Positions 12,201 through 27,200 of a stretch of 64,000 nt of DNA are shown piece after piece. The stretch is from Margaritifera margaritifera (taxonomy: Eukaryota; Mollusca; Bivalvia; Unionida; Margaritiferidae), in the NCBI GenBank assembly GCA_029931535.1, contig JAQPZY010001610.1:992001-1056000 (forward strand), read 5' to 3'. A model generated the notes under the pieces. The model had not been told where the DNA came from and did no database searches. It saw only the letters and a list, made by a program, of their open reading frames with translations. Both the position numbers and the translations under genes were made by a program. The stretch's first letter is position 1, and the number at the start of each line of letters is the position of its first letter.

Positions 12201-15200
12201 TGGGAGCTATTGAGTATACTCCTTTATAGTGTGACTACCTCATAATGCAGGGCATGTTTCAGTACTCATTCATTACTACTGTCCATGGGAGCCATTGAGT
12301 ATACTGCTTTATAGTGTGACTACCTCATAATGCAGTGCATGTTTCAGTACTCATTCATTACTACTGTCCATAGGAGCTATTGAGTATACTGCTTTATAGT
12401 GTGACTACCTCATAATGAAGTACATGATACAGTACTCCCTCATTATAATGATGTCCATGGGAGTCATAGAAGATATCAGCTTATAGTGAGATTGCATTGT
12501 AATGAAATACATGATACAGTAATCCCTCATTATAATGCTTTCCATGGGAGTAGTACAGGATAGTATCTTATAGTGAGATTGCCTTATAATGAATTACATG
12601 ATACATACAATTTTGCTTCTACATAATGAAATCCCTAACCATATTTGCCTCATGACATGTTTTAGATGTATTAGGGTTTAATGGCACATCAATTAAGTAC
12701 TGGTTATATGGTGCTTTGCCTTCTAACATATGTATTAGGGTTTAATGGCACATCAATTAAATACTGGTTATATGGTGCCTTGCCTTCTAACAGATGTATT
12801 AGGGTTTAATGGCACATCAATTAAATACTGGTTATATGGTACCTTGCCTTATAACAAGAACCATGTTATAACAGAGGGCTGTATAGTGAGGGAGCGGTAT
12901 ATATATGACAGCACATTACACATAATAAACATAGCAGCATTACAGTACGTGATCAAGTACCTAATAGTAAAGAGTACCTATATAATTACAACAGTACATG
13001 ATGAAGTACCTAATAGTAAAGAGTACCTATATACATGTAATTACAACAGTACATGATCAAGTACACAATAGTAGAGTACCTATATAATTACAACAGTACA
13101 TGATCAAGTACCAAATAGTAAAGAGTACCTATATGATTACAACAGTACATGATCAAGTACCAAATAGTAAAGAGTACCTATATAATTACAACAGTACATG
13201 ATATCAAGTACCTAATAGTAGAGTACCTATATAATTACAACAGTACATGATCAAGTACCTAATAGTAGAGTACCTATATAATTACAATAGTACATGATCA
13301 AGTACCTAATAGTAGAGTACCTATATAATTGCAACAGTACATGATCAAGTACCAAATAGTAAAGAGTACCTATAGAATTACAACATTACATGATCAAGTA
13401 CCAAATAGTAAAGAGTACCTATAGAATTACAACATTACATGATCAAGTACCTAGTAGTTAAGAGTACCTATAGAATTACAACAGTACATGATAAAGTACC
13501 AAATAGTAAAGAGTACCTATAGAATTACAACATTACATGATCAAGTACCTAATAGTAAAGAGTACCTATAGAATTACAACAGTACATGATGAAGTACCTA
13601 ATAGTAAAGAGTACCTATAGAATTACAACAGTACATGATGAAGTACCTAATAGTAAAGAGTACCTATAGAATTACAACAGTACATGATCAAGTACCTAAT
13701 AGTAAAGAGTACCTATAGAATTACAACAGTACATGATCAAGTACCTAATAGTAAAGAGTACCTATAGAATTACAACAGTACATGATCAAGTACCTAATAG
13801 TAAAGAGTACCTATAGAATTACAAAAGTACATGATCAAGTACCTAATAGTAAAGAGTACCTATAGAATTACAACAGTACATGATCAAGTACCTAATAGTA
13901 AAGAGTACCTATAGAATTACAACAGTACATGATCAAGTACCTAATAGTAAAGAGTACCTATAGAATTACAACAGTACATGATCAAGTACCTAATAATAAA
14001 GAGTACCTATAGAATTACAAATCTTGTCCTTCAACAATATTATAGAGATTAAACACTGGAAAAGTAGGAAAATTGTGCAGACGAAAAATGGTACAAGATA
14101 AATATGTCAGAACAAGTCACTTTTCCAGAGTCACTAAGTGGCAGGGAAGAAAATGTGTATAGTTCTGTGTCCATATGTTGTATTTTATTTAGTTTTTAAA
14201 ATGTTTTGTCACTCGTGGTGAGCAAAAAAATAATCTGGCTTGAAGGAAAAAAGCCTATGTTCCACTCCCTCTCCAGAGATAAATGGTCAAACAGCTTAAT
14301 GGCTTAGCTTTAAGAAATGTTTTGAATTTTGAATTCAGCTATGTTTTATGTACCAGATTGAATATGAAAAATTTACAAATGAAATCAAGTGATTAGAGAA
14401 AAAGTCAAATACTACATAACAATAGCCTAAAACCTGAGTATACTGAAGCAAAACTGTTCAAGTGTTTCTTAACCAAAAAAGCTGTTTAATTAGCTGAAAT
14501 TTTTCATGTCTGAAAATGAAATACTAATATAAAAAACGGACCCTGAAGACACAACAAACATCTGTATTGTTTGGAGTTTTTTGTAACAAAACTTTTTTAA
14601 AATAGAAAACCAACTTACTTTGGAAGCAATCACAAAGCCTTATATGGGAATTATGCTTGAAATCAAAGTCAGAGATGCAAAGTATCTTTTGACTACACTA
14701 GTTGGTCATCTGAATGTAAATAAATTGGTTTAGTTCTGGGATTGAATGGATTGTGTCATGAACTCAGTTTGAAAAGATGATTGAAAATTAGGTCAATTTA
14801 TCAAAATGCAAGCTTTACATTTGTCCAAAATATAATTATATGTCAACCTAGTTTTGTGCTTCCTTAAGAAATCACAAAATAAAAATATGTACCTTCTGTA
14901 ATTTCACTTAGCAAACACATGATTCAAAGCATTTATTTTCATCACATTAAAAAAAAATTAGAACTAAGATTTTGAAGAACACATTTTAATTCAATATAAT
15001 ACTGGGACTAAACTTGGCATAATTAACACAGACAAAGTTATACCATGCATGCTAACTCATAATCATTAACACTAATATGAAGTTATACCATGCATGCTAA
15101 CTCATAATCATGCTGGTCTACAGTTATCACTTGGTACAACAACATACATTACAATGGAATATTAACATGGATATAGTTTTACCATGCATGTTGACTCATT

Positions 15201-18200
15201 TTGGTATACAGTCATCTCTCAGTACAACAACATACATTGCAATGGAACATTAACACTAATATGAAGTTATAACATGCATGCTAACTCATTTGGTGTACAG
15301 TCATTTCTCAGTACACCAATATACATTACAATGGAACATTAACACTAATATGAAGTTATACCATGCATGCAAACTCATTTGGAATACAGTCATCTCTCAG
15401 TACACCAACATACATGTACATTACAATGGAACATTAACACTAATATGAAGTTATACCATGCATGCTAACTCATTTGGAATACAGTCATCTCTCAGTACAC
15501 CAACATACATGTACATTACAATGGAACATTAACACTAATATGAAGTTATACCATGCATGCAAACTCATTTGGAATACAGTCATCTCTCAGTACACCAACA
15601 TACATGTACATTACAATGGAACATTAACACTAATATGAAGTTATACCATGCATGCTAACTCATTTGGTGTACAGTCATCTCTCAGTACACCAATGTGCAT
15701 TACAATGAAATATTCAGGTTGTGACAGAAACTTGACGGGAACAGATGTGTTCGATAGAAATATTTAGCTTCTGACTCTGACATTTAAAATTTCCCAGTAA
15801 TGAACGTGCATATTTCCTTTATATTTCGTTGTCTACAGTGACATTATCATTGCTTGGGAATTTCTTTTTTCTGCTAATATGTCAGATTGTGGTATATACA
15901 AGATTTTTAAAAATAATTGCATAATATATTGGATCAAGTATAGATATATATTTGTGACTCATTTTTTTTTCATTAATGCATGCTGTTTCGACCATGATAG
16001 AGCACAAATATGATAACCCTTTTCAATTAAAGCCATTAGCTTTGCAATGACACATACAGCTGTATTTGTTACTAGGACAAAATGGTTGTTGTGATGAGAG
16101 TTGACTGTAATATGGTATGTATTCATACCTGATATTACCTGTAGTCAGAGTCACCTGAGCAGGTTAAGTATAGGTATTTAATGTATAATAATTATCTGTG
16201 GAGAAATACCTGATCTATTCAAATTAGGACATGATCAAGTTGCCTATGGTTAGATTATATCTTTGAAACACCTGGATAGATAACAATACACAATAAGTCC
16301 CACAGGTTAGAGACATTAATACATTCAATGCATGTATTGTTCTATCTAAGTTCATAGTGATGGTCACTACTTTAAGGTATATACTGTAAAACATATCATT
16401 TTAACCTTAAGATATGTCCCTCTTTGCATCTTGGTACAATTACAACTGATGAAAAAGAAATGCAAACACCTACATGTACATGAAAGATATAGTGTACATG
16501 GCTTGAAAGGTACCAAGGAATTTACAGTTAGACTGTGAATGGGAATAGACACACTTATATTTCCTCCATAAGGTCTATCCTCCCTCCATTTAATGGACAG
16601 TAAAACCTGTCTACAAGAGACAGTTGAGATACCAGGTATAAAGTCCTTTAATATGTGGTTGTCTATATGAAGTTCCCAAAATGTACTTTAAACTTAAATA
16701 AGCTCTTGTGTCTCTGACAATATCCCAGATAGTTTGGAATACAGAGTTATACTCTTGTAATAATTTGGAATACAGAGTTATACTCTTGTAATAGTTTGGA
16801 ATGCAGAGTTATACTCATGTAATAGTTTTGAATACAGAGTTATACTCATGTAATAGTTTTGAATACAGTTATACTCATGTAATAATTTGGAATACAGAGT
16901 TATACTCTTGTAATAATTTGGAATACAGAGTTATACTCTAGTAATAGTTTGGAATACAGAGTTATACTCTTGTAATAGTTTGGAATACAGAGTTATACTC
17001 TTGTAATAGTTTGGAATACAGAGTTATACTCTTGTAATAGTTTTGAATACAGAGTTATACTCATGTAATAGTTTTGAATACAGTTATACTCATGTAATAA
17101 TTTGGAATACAGAGTTATACTCTTGTAATAGTTTGGAATACAGAGTTATACTCTTGTAATAGTTTGGAATACAGAGTTATACTCTAGTAATAGTTTGGAA
17201 TACAGAGTTATACTCTTGTAATAGTTTGGAATACAGAGTTATACTCTTGTAATAGTTTGGAATACAGTTATACTCTAGTAATAGTTTGGAATACAGAGTT
17301 ATACTCTTGTAATAGTTTGGAATACAGAGTTATACTCTTGTAATAGTTTGGAATACAGTTATACTCTTGTAATAGTTTGGAATACAGAGTTATACTCTTG
17401 TAATAGTTTGGAATACAGAGTTATACTCTTGTAATAGTTTGGAATACAGTTATACTCTTGTAATAGTTTGGAATACAGAGTTATACTCATGTAATAATTT
17501 GGAATACAGAGTTATACTCTTGTAATAGTTTGGAATACAGAGTTATACTCTTGTAATAGTTTGGAATGCAGAGTTATACTCTAGTAATAGTTTGGAATAC
17601 AGAGTTATACTCATGTAATAGTTTGGAATAGAGAGTTATACTCATGTAATAGTTTGGAATACAGAGTTATACTCATGTAATAGTTTGGAATAGAGAGTTA
17701 TACTCATGTAATAGTTTGGAATGCAGAGTTATACTCTTGTAATAGTTTTGAATACAGCTATACTCATGTAATAATTTGGAATACAGAGTTATACTCTTGT
17801 AATAGTTTGGAATACAGAGTTATACTCATGTAATAATTTGGAATACAGATTTATACTCTTGTAATACTTTGGAATACAGAGTTTATACTCATGTAATAAT
17901 TTGGAATACAGAGTTATACTCTTGTAATAGTTTGGAATACAGAGTTATACTCTAGTAACAGTTTGGAATAGAGAGTTATACTCATGTAATAATTTGGAAT
18001 ACAGAGTTATACTCATGTAATAGTTTTGAATACAGTTATACTCATGTAATAATTTGGAATACAGAGTTATACTCTAGTAATAGTTTGGAATACAGAGTTA
18101 TACTCTTGTAATAATTTGGAATACAGAGTTATACTCTAGTAATAGTTTGGAATACAGAGTGATACTCTTGTAATAATTTGGAATACAGAGTTATACTCTT

Positions 18201-21200
18201 GTAATAGTTTGGAATACTGAGTTATACTCTAGTAATAGTTTGGAATACAGAGTTATACTCTTGTAATAGTTTGGAATACAGAGTTATACTCTTGTAATAG
18301 TTTGGAATACAGAGTTATACTCTTGTAATAGTTTGGAATACAGAGTTATACTCTTGTAATAGTTTGGAATACAGAGTTATACTCTTGTAATAGTTTGGAA
18401 TACAGAGTTATACTCTAGTAATAGTTTGGAATACAGAGTTATACTCTTGTAATAGTTTGGAATACAGAGTTATACTCTTGTAATAGTTTGGAATACAGAG
18501 TTATACTCTTGTAATAGTTTGGAATACAGAGTTATACTCTTGTAATAGTTTGGAATACAGAGTTATACTCTTGTAATAGTTTGGAATACAGAGTTATACT
18601 CTTGTAATAGTTTGGAATACAGAGTTATACTCTTGTAATAGTTTGGAATACTGAGTTATACTCTAGTAATAGTTTGGAATACAGAGTTATACTCTTGTAA
18701 TAGTTTGGAATACAGAGTTATACTCTTGTAATAGTTTGGAATACAGTTATACTCTAGTAATAGTTTGGAATACAGATTTATACTCTAGTAATAGTTTGGA
18801 ATACAGAGTTATACTCTTGTAATAGTTTGGAATACAGTTATACTCTTGTAATAGTTTGGAATACAGAGTTATACTCTTGTAATAGTTTGGAATACAGAGT
18901 TATACTCTTGTAATAGTTTGGAATACAGAGTTATACTCTTGTAATAGTTTGGAATACAGAGTTATACTCTTGTAATAGTTTGGAATACAGAGTTATACTC
19001 TTGTAATAGTTTGGAATACAGAGTTATACTCTAGTAATAGTTTGGAATACAGAGTTATACTCTTGTAATAGTTTGGAATACAGAGTTATACTCTTGTAAT
19101 AGTTTGGAATACAGTTATACTCTAGTAATAGTTTGGAATACAGAGTTATACTCTTGTAATAGTTTGGAATACAGAGTTATACTCTTGTAATAGTTTGGAA
19201 TACAGTTATACTCTTGTAATAGTTTGGAATACAGAGTTATACTCTTGTAATAGTTTGGAATACAGAGTTATACTCTTGTAATAGTTTGGAATACAGTTAT
19301 ACTCTTGTAATAGTTTGGAATACAGAGTTATACTCATGTAATAATTTGGAATACAGAGTTATACTCTTGTAATAGTTTGGAATACAGAGTTATACTCTTG
19401 TAATAGTTTGGAATGCAGAGTTATACTCTAGTAATAGTTTGGAATACAGAGTTATACTCATGTAATAGTTTGGAATAGAGAGTTATACTCATGTAATAGT
19501 TTGGAATACAGAGTTATACTCATGTAATAGTTTGGAATAGAGAGTTATACTCATGTAATAGTTTGGAATGCAGAGTTATACTCTTGTAATAGTTTTGAAT
19601 ACAGCTATACTCATGTAATAATTTGGAATACAGAGTTATACTCTTGTAATAGTTTGGAATACAGAGTTATACTCATGTAATAATTTGGAATACAGATTTA
19701 TACTCTTGTAATACTTTGGAATACAGAGTTATACTCATGTAATAATTTGGAATACAGAGTTATACTCTTGTAATAGTTTGGAATACAGAGTTATACTCTA
19801 GTAACAGTTTGGAATAGAGAGTTATACTCATGTAATAATTTGGAATACAGAGTTATACTCATGTAATAGTTTTGAATACAGTTATACTCATGTAATAATT
19901 TGGAATACAGAGTTATACTCTAGTAATAGTTTGGAATACAGAGTTATACTCTTGTAATAATTTGGAATACAGAGTTATACTCTAGTAATAGTTTGGAATA
20001 CAGAGTGATACTCTTGTAATAATTTGGAATACAGAGTTATACTCTTGTAATAGTTTGGAATACTGAGTTATACTCTAGTAATAGTTTGGAATACAGAGTT
20101 ATACTCTTGTAATAGTTTGGAATACAGAGTTATACTCTTGTAATAGTTTGGAATACAGTTATACTCTTGTAATAGTTTGGAATACAGAGTTATACTCTTG
20201 TAATAGTTTGGAATACAGAGTTATACTCTTGTAATAGTTTGGAATACAGTTATACTCTTGTAATAGTTTGGAATACAGAGTTATACTCATGTAATAATTT
20301 GGAATACAGAGTTATACTCTTGTAATAGTTTGGAATACAGAGTTATACTCTTGTAATAGTTTGGAATGCAGAGTTATACTCTAGTAATAGTTTGGAATAC
20401 AGAGTTATACTCATGTAATAGTTTGGAATAGAGAGTTATACTCATGTAATAGTTTGGAATACAGAGTTATACTCATGTAATAGTTTGGAATAGAGAGTTA
20501 TACTCATGTAATAGTTTGGAATGCAGAGTTATACTCTTGTAATAGTTTTGAATACAGCTATACTCATGTAATAATTTGGAATACAGAGTTATACTCTTGT
20601 AATAGTTTGGAATACAGAGTTATACTCATGTAATAATTTGGAATACAGATTTATACTCTTGTAATACTTTGGAATACAGAGTTATACTCATGTAATAATT
20701 TGGAATACAGAGTTATACTCTTGTAATAGTTTGGAATACAGAGTTATACTCTAGTAACAGTTTGGAATAGAGAGTTATACTCATGTAATAATTTGGAATA
20801 CAGAGTTATACTCATGTAATAGTTTTGAATACAGTTATACTCATGTAATAATTTGGAATACAGAGTTATACTCTAGTAATAGTTTGGAATACAGAGTTAT
20901 ACTCTTGTAATAATTTGGAATACAGAGTTATACTCTAGTAATAGTTTGGAATACAGAGTGATACTCTTGTAATAATTTGGAATACAGAGTTATACTCTTG
21001 TAATAGTTTGGAATACTGAGTTATACTCTAGTAATAGTTTGGAATACAGAGTTATACTCTTGTAATAGTTTGGAATACAGAGTTATACTCTTGTAATAGT
21101 TTGGAATACAGAGTTATACTCTTGTAATAGTTTGGAATACAGAGTTATACTCTTGTAATAGTTTTGAATACAGAGTTATACTCTTGTAATAGTTTGGAAT

Positions 21201-24200
21201 ACAGAGTTATACTCTAGTAATAGTTTGGAATACAGAGTTATACTCTTGTAATAGTTTGGAATACAGAGTTATACTCTTGTAATAGTTTGGAATACAGAGT
21301 TATACTCTTGTAATAGTTTGGAATACAGAGTTATACTCTTGTAATAGTTTGGAATACAGAGTTATACTCTTGTAATAGTTTGGAATACAGAGTTATACTC
21401 TTGTAATAGTTTGGAATACAGAGTTATACTCTTGTAATAGTTTGGAATACTGAGTTATACTCTAGTAATAGTTTGGAATACAGAGTTATACTCTTGTAAT
21501 AGTTTGGAATACAGAGTTATACTCTTGTAATAGTTTGGAATACAGAGTTATACTCTTGTAATAGTTTGGAATACAGTTATACTCTAGTAATAGTTTGGAA
21601 TACAGATTTATACTCTAGTAATAGTTTGGAATACAGAGTTATACTCTTGTAATAGTTTGGAATACAGTTATACTCTTGTAATAGTTTGGAATACAGAGTT
21701 ATACTCTTGTAATAGTTTGGAATACAGAGTTATACTCTTGTAATAGTTTGGAATACAGAGTTATACTCTTGTAATAGTTTGGAATACAGAGTTATACTCT
21801 TGTAATAGTTTGGAATACAGTTATACTCTAGTAATAGTTTGGAATACAGATTTATACTCTAGTAATAGTTTGGAATACAGAGTTATACTCTTGTAATAGT
21901 TTGGAATACAGTTATACTCTTGTAATAGTTTGGAATACAGTTATACTCTAGTAATAGTTTGGAATACAGAGTTATATTCTTGTAATAGTTTGGAATACAG
22001 AGTTATACTCTTGTAAATGTAAATGTACATCAACGAACTTAGTCTGTTTTACACCAAAAACATAGAATGAACAAGTTTACATATGTGTGCATTGTACAGT
22101 CTTCTATAAAAAAAGTTTACTTTTTAATTAAAAAAATAAATTATTACATGCAGTGAGAATAAAGACATAGGTAGGAAATTTTGTCTTCTGTCAACATAAG
22201 ACAGTATTCTTAATACAAATTACAATTCTATATGGATTAACACAGAGGATCTGAAAGGTGTCCTTTGTGAACATGTGTATATTGTATAAATGTGTCCTCT
22301 GAGACACGTTTTTCTTAATAAGGTGGCCGATTTGTGGCCAGACTAGGACTGAACCCTGGAGACACCCTTAACACTGGCTGGGTACTCTACCACTTGAACT
22401 ATCTGAGTCTATTTTCCCAGCTTGACTTGCTACAAAATACTTTGTCACAAAATACTAACTGAACTTATTGATGGAGAGTTGCATTTTTACAGTTATTGAC
22501 ATTTTAATGTATTAGAACCTTTTATTTAATATGCAATGTTTTCTTTTTCACATCAAATCTTAATTTGTTATTTTATTTCTATTTGTAGTTGTCATGGATT
22601 ATAATGTGTTCTGTTTGTAGTTGTCATGGATGTATATAATGTGTTCACTGTATACCTGTATCTATTTTACAACACTCAATTAGGTAAATAGGTCAGTAGC
22701 TATGTGATAATTATCAATAGGACCTAATTTGATGGCTGAGTAGACTAGCTGATAGGTTTAAGGTGGCTACATAGCCAGCTATCAAGCTATGTGAGCATAT
22801 GACATCACATTGAATTCATCATGCATCTTCTGTAATTTATAACTTGTCACACAGGGTTTCTCTTTGACCCCAGAGAGAGACTGTACCTGACCCTTAGAAG
22901 TGTGCAAAAACGTGGTTGTTACTCCCCACTTTTTGAAAAGTGCTATACATACACAAAACTGTGTACGTATTTTGACTCGAGTTGGCAGAAAGATCCAGAT
23001 TGATAAGACATAATGGTACATCAAGGCTGTTAGCCCAGACACATTCATACTCCATATCAATCAAGTCCTTTTCGCTGATTTGGAACAAAGCACATATATG
23101 ATTTTGTATTTATTACATAACTCTCATTTGCACTTTTAAAAATATTTAGTCATACAGTATAAATGGAATTAAAATCAAGTAGGGATTTATGTTTGATTCA
23201 ATGCATTAAAGAATATTGATACACAGATGTCAGTGAAAAAAAGTAAATATTTCAGGTCTGGCTGTGTGATATTGAAATATGAGTTGGACACCTTTATCAA
23301 ATATCAGATCAATGATGCAAGATTAAATGGTTATACACTAATAAGGAATATCAATAACACATCAGGGATTCTAGATAGGGCTTGCAGGACTAAATCCCTA
23401 AAGCAAAAAACCTGTTCCATCATTTGCCCACCACCACTGGAAGTAGTTTTTAACTTCGTAACAACTGAAAATCTTCACATACAGTTTACTTCTGTTTACC
23501 TGATGAAGTCCATTGCATCAGATTTTGTTAAATTAATCCAAGTGTCAGAATGATGACTATGACCTAATTAGATCTTGGACCATATGATCATATAAGTATG
23601 TGTACAAGTACACCAAATAGAGGTACAGGTGCACAAGAGAGATCACAGATCTGTATCTACCAGTGTGACATAAACAAATGATATTTTGCAGACTTGCTTC
23701 TATGCATAGATTATTTTATTACATTTTCATGCCACTAAAGCAGTTAAATTACCATTCTTTAAAAATTATTCAACACTTTGGATTTGCATATTTTTGAGCA
23801 TGCAGTGGGGGCATATTTGTTTTATTTGACTAAAGTGGGGTGGATACATGTTTTATAAAGACAATTTTTTTTTTCCTCTAGATAACCACAGTTCCTGGTA
23901 TTGCCTTTTGGTCAGGTCTGAGGCATCTCAGGTTTCTGCATCTTCATGACAACCCAATTGGAAAATACGAGAATTTGCAGAGCTTGGCAATGTGCCCCCG
24001 CCTTGTCATTCTTACGATGTATGACACACCTCTTGGCCTGAAGAGGAATTATCGCCACCATGTGGTGAACAGCATTTGGAGTCTTAGAGCACTGGATTTT
24101 CATGTTATCTCTGATGAAGAGATCATAGAAGATGCAGTATTTGGAGGAAAATTTGTGGCAAAAAATCCAAATCTCAGAATTAAACTCCACAGCAATACTC

Positions 24201-27200
24201 CAAATGTAAGTGAAGAAGTGATACATTTAGGTGGGATTTATTTTTACACTGGGTCATAGATCTTTGTTGGATTTTGGAACTGGAAGTCCAGGGCCATGTT
24301 TATAAAAAAAAATTGACCAGTCCAGCATGTAGAAAACTAGAACCCATTTTGAAACTGATTGAGAGTCCATGTCTGAACAAAACCTTTGACTTAAACTTAA
24401 GTCCAGAATTTAGCAGTCTGGTTGGCTGAAATTTAAGTCAAACTTAAATTTGACCAATCAGTGTCATAAATCTAGACTTAACATTAAGATTTATGTTGGT
24501 GAAATTGGAACCAGAACCAGAAACTTGAGGTCCAGGATGCAGGGATTCTAACTACAGACAAGCTCTGTTGGATGGTGGTAATAATTGGAGCCCACTTCTT
24601 TTGAGTCTGAACATTTTAATATTGATGTCAACAGAAGAGTGTATTAGGTGTAATTTAGGAGCATACTGGGTGTAGTTTAGGAGTGTATTTAGTGTAATTT
24701 AGGAGTGTATTTAGTGTAATTTAGGAATGTATTAAGTGTAATTTATATCAAAATTGCATATGTTTTTGTTAGTTCATTCAGAGTTTTAGGTCATATCCCC
24801 AAATTTATGATTTTAAATAGCTTATAATGAGAGGAAAAACATAGTTTTAAAGCTTTCAGGGTCATCTCTAATTTTGTCTTACTGGTATCTATGCAAAAAC
24901 AAATTGCAAAAAATTTTAATGACCAAATGAGATACTGCAATTAGTAACAAATTTTGGAGTCATCATGTCAGTCCTTGATTGTCTCTAAGAAAATGTTGTT
25001 ACTTTTGAATATTATATATTTACATTTGTATGGAAACTTTTAATTCCCCAAAGTTTATTGTAAAAAATGGAAGTGAGGATCATTGAAACTTTAAGTGAGA
25101 CGTGGCTTCAGGTGGATAACTAGTTTGTCCAGTGAACAATTAGTTACTAATATATACAGTTTTGATCTGTTGGGAAACCTAGTAATTGCTTTATTAAAAT
25201 TGGGCAATTGGGAGCTTTTCTTTTCAAAACAAACTTGGCTCATTATTAAATAAAGTTTTTCTTAAAAATTGACAAAGCGGTTATGATCAGTTAGTTTGAC
25301 AAATTATGATACACAGTAAAATCTGGGTGTCAAGGACACTTCATTAGTTCAGATGAGTAAAGAATCTAGAGAATTTGCTGCTGAATAATAAACATTGCGC
25401 TGCATTAAAATTGCAGCTGTAATTAAAACTTTCAAATTATGTGTTGTATGGTATTAAATAAAGTCATTGTATATTTTAGCATGATCCTTGTAATTGGTTA
25501 TTTACTTTTTCTTCAGGATTACACATTTTCCGAAGATATGGAACTGCTTCGAGCCATCGAGAGTCGTGTTAATAACATCATGGCCCACTACTCCCCCGTT
25601 CTTATTTTACAGAGATATGCCAGGGGATACCTCACCAGGAAACGGTAGTAACACCATATCTGAATATGTTTACTTCTTATAACTGAAGTGAGCTGCTATG
25701 CATCATTTAGGAATATCCTAAAGCCCAAACTTTTAGCACGCCCAAAATTTATGTGCATTTCATAAGAAGCTTAGTTTTCAAAAATGTTTGCACAATAAAG
25801 CTTGTGATACAATTATGATGATCAGTTTCATGAAAAAGTCTGTTATACAATAATGGTGAACAGTTTTATGAAAAAGCCTGTGATACAATTATGATGATTA
25901 ATTATTCTGAAATAATTGTATGTCACAAATATGTCAAAATTATAGTCGTTGTGAAACAATATTCATATTTTACATTTCTTGATGAGAAAATGTTTATCCG
26001 TGTAAGTTTCTTTTGACTTTTTTGTGTACTCGCTTAACTGACTTATTTACTGTCAGTCAATTACTCCTTATTCATGATCCCATTGAAGCACTGACAAATC
26101 AGAATTTGAGCCATATGACAGCCATTATGCAATCACCCCTGTATTGCTTTTTGGTCCAAGTCTTTTGCTGACTGAACTCTTACAACTGGCCATTTGTGCC
26201 CTTATTACATGTCCTATATAGCATTCATATTGCCATAACCTTTTCCAATTTTTATTCATGTTCAACAAGATTGTTTTAGCATTATTCAGCAGTGGTTTCG
26301 ACATATATTATCATTTTCACAGAGAAATATTTACAGAATTGATGTGATAATGAATGGAGCATAGTTCATCATACAAATAACTCCCTGTGGATTTGATGTG
26401 ATAATGAATAGGTGGAGCATAGTACATCATACAAATAACTCCCTGTGGATTTGCTGTGATAATGAATAGGTGGAGCATAGTACATCATACAAATAACTCC
26501 CTGTGGATTTGATATGATAATGAATAGATGGAGCATAGTTTATCATACAAATAACTCCCTGTGTATTTTCTGTGATAATGAATGGAGCATAGTTCATCAT
26601 ACAAATAACTCCTGATGTGATAATGAATAGATGGAGCATAGTTTATCGTACAAATAACTCCCTGTAGATCTGATGTAAGAATGAATAGATGGAGCATAGT
26701 TCATCATACAAATAACTCCCTGTAGATCTGATGTGATAATGAATAGGTGCAGCATAGTTCATCATACAAATAACTCCTGATGTGATAATGAATAGATGGA
26801 GCATAGTTCATCATACAAATAACTCCCTGTGAATTTGATGTGATAATGCATAGATGGAGCATAGTTCATCATATGGATAACTGCCTGCATGTTCTGAGAT
26901 ATAGAATAGGTCCTGTGTGCCCTCCTGCATATCACAAAAAGGCAACTAATGGAGGCAGGAACCACAGTGGCTAATTGGTCAGTGTGCTGGACTTGTGACC
27001 AAAAAAGTTATGGGTTTGAATCTAAGAAAGAAGAATACAAAAACGGAAGAGATAAATGAATCATTGACCGATGAAACAAATATCATCCTGCCAATATTCT
27101 GCATAATATAAATTCAAATTTTATTTACTGTACTAGCAGTGTTTTTCATACCATAGGCCTGGATTCCTAAAAGGCATCCTTCACACATAAGTGTGAGGTA

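Noticed and set aside
22782..23088. 92- and 64-codon - strand ORFs
   Set aside because: Two overlapping frames in intron DNA with no domain and no splice support.
23227..23553. 108-codon + strand ORF in LRRIQ3 intron 1
   Set aside because: No domain, no start context and no splice continuity with exon 2; AT-rich codon use resembles intron background.
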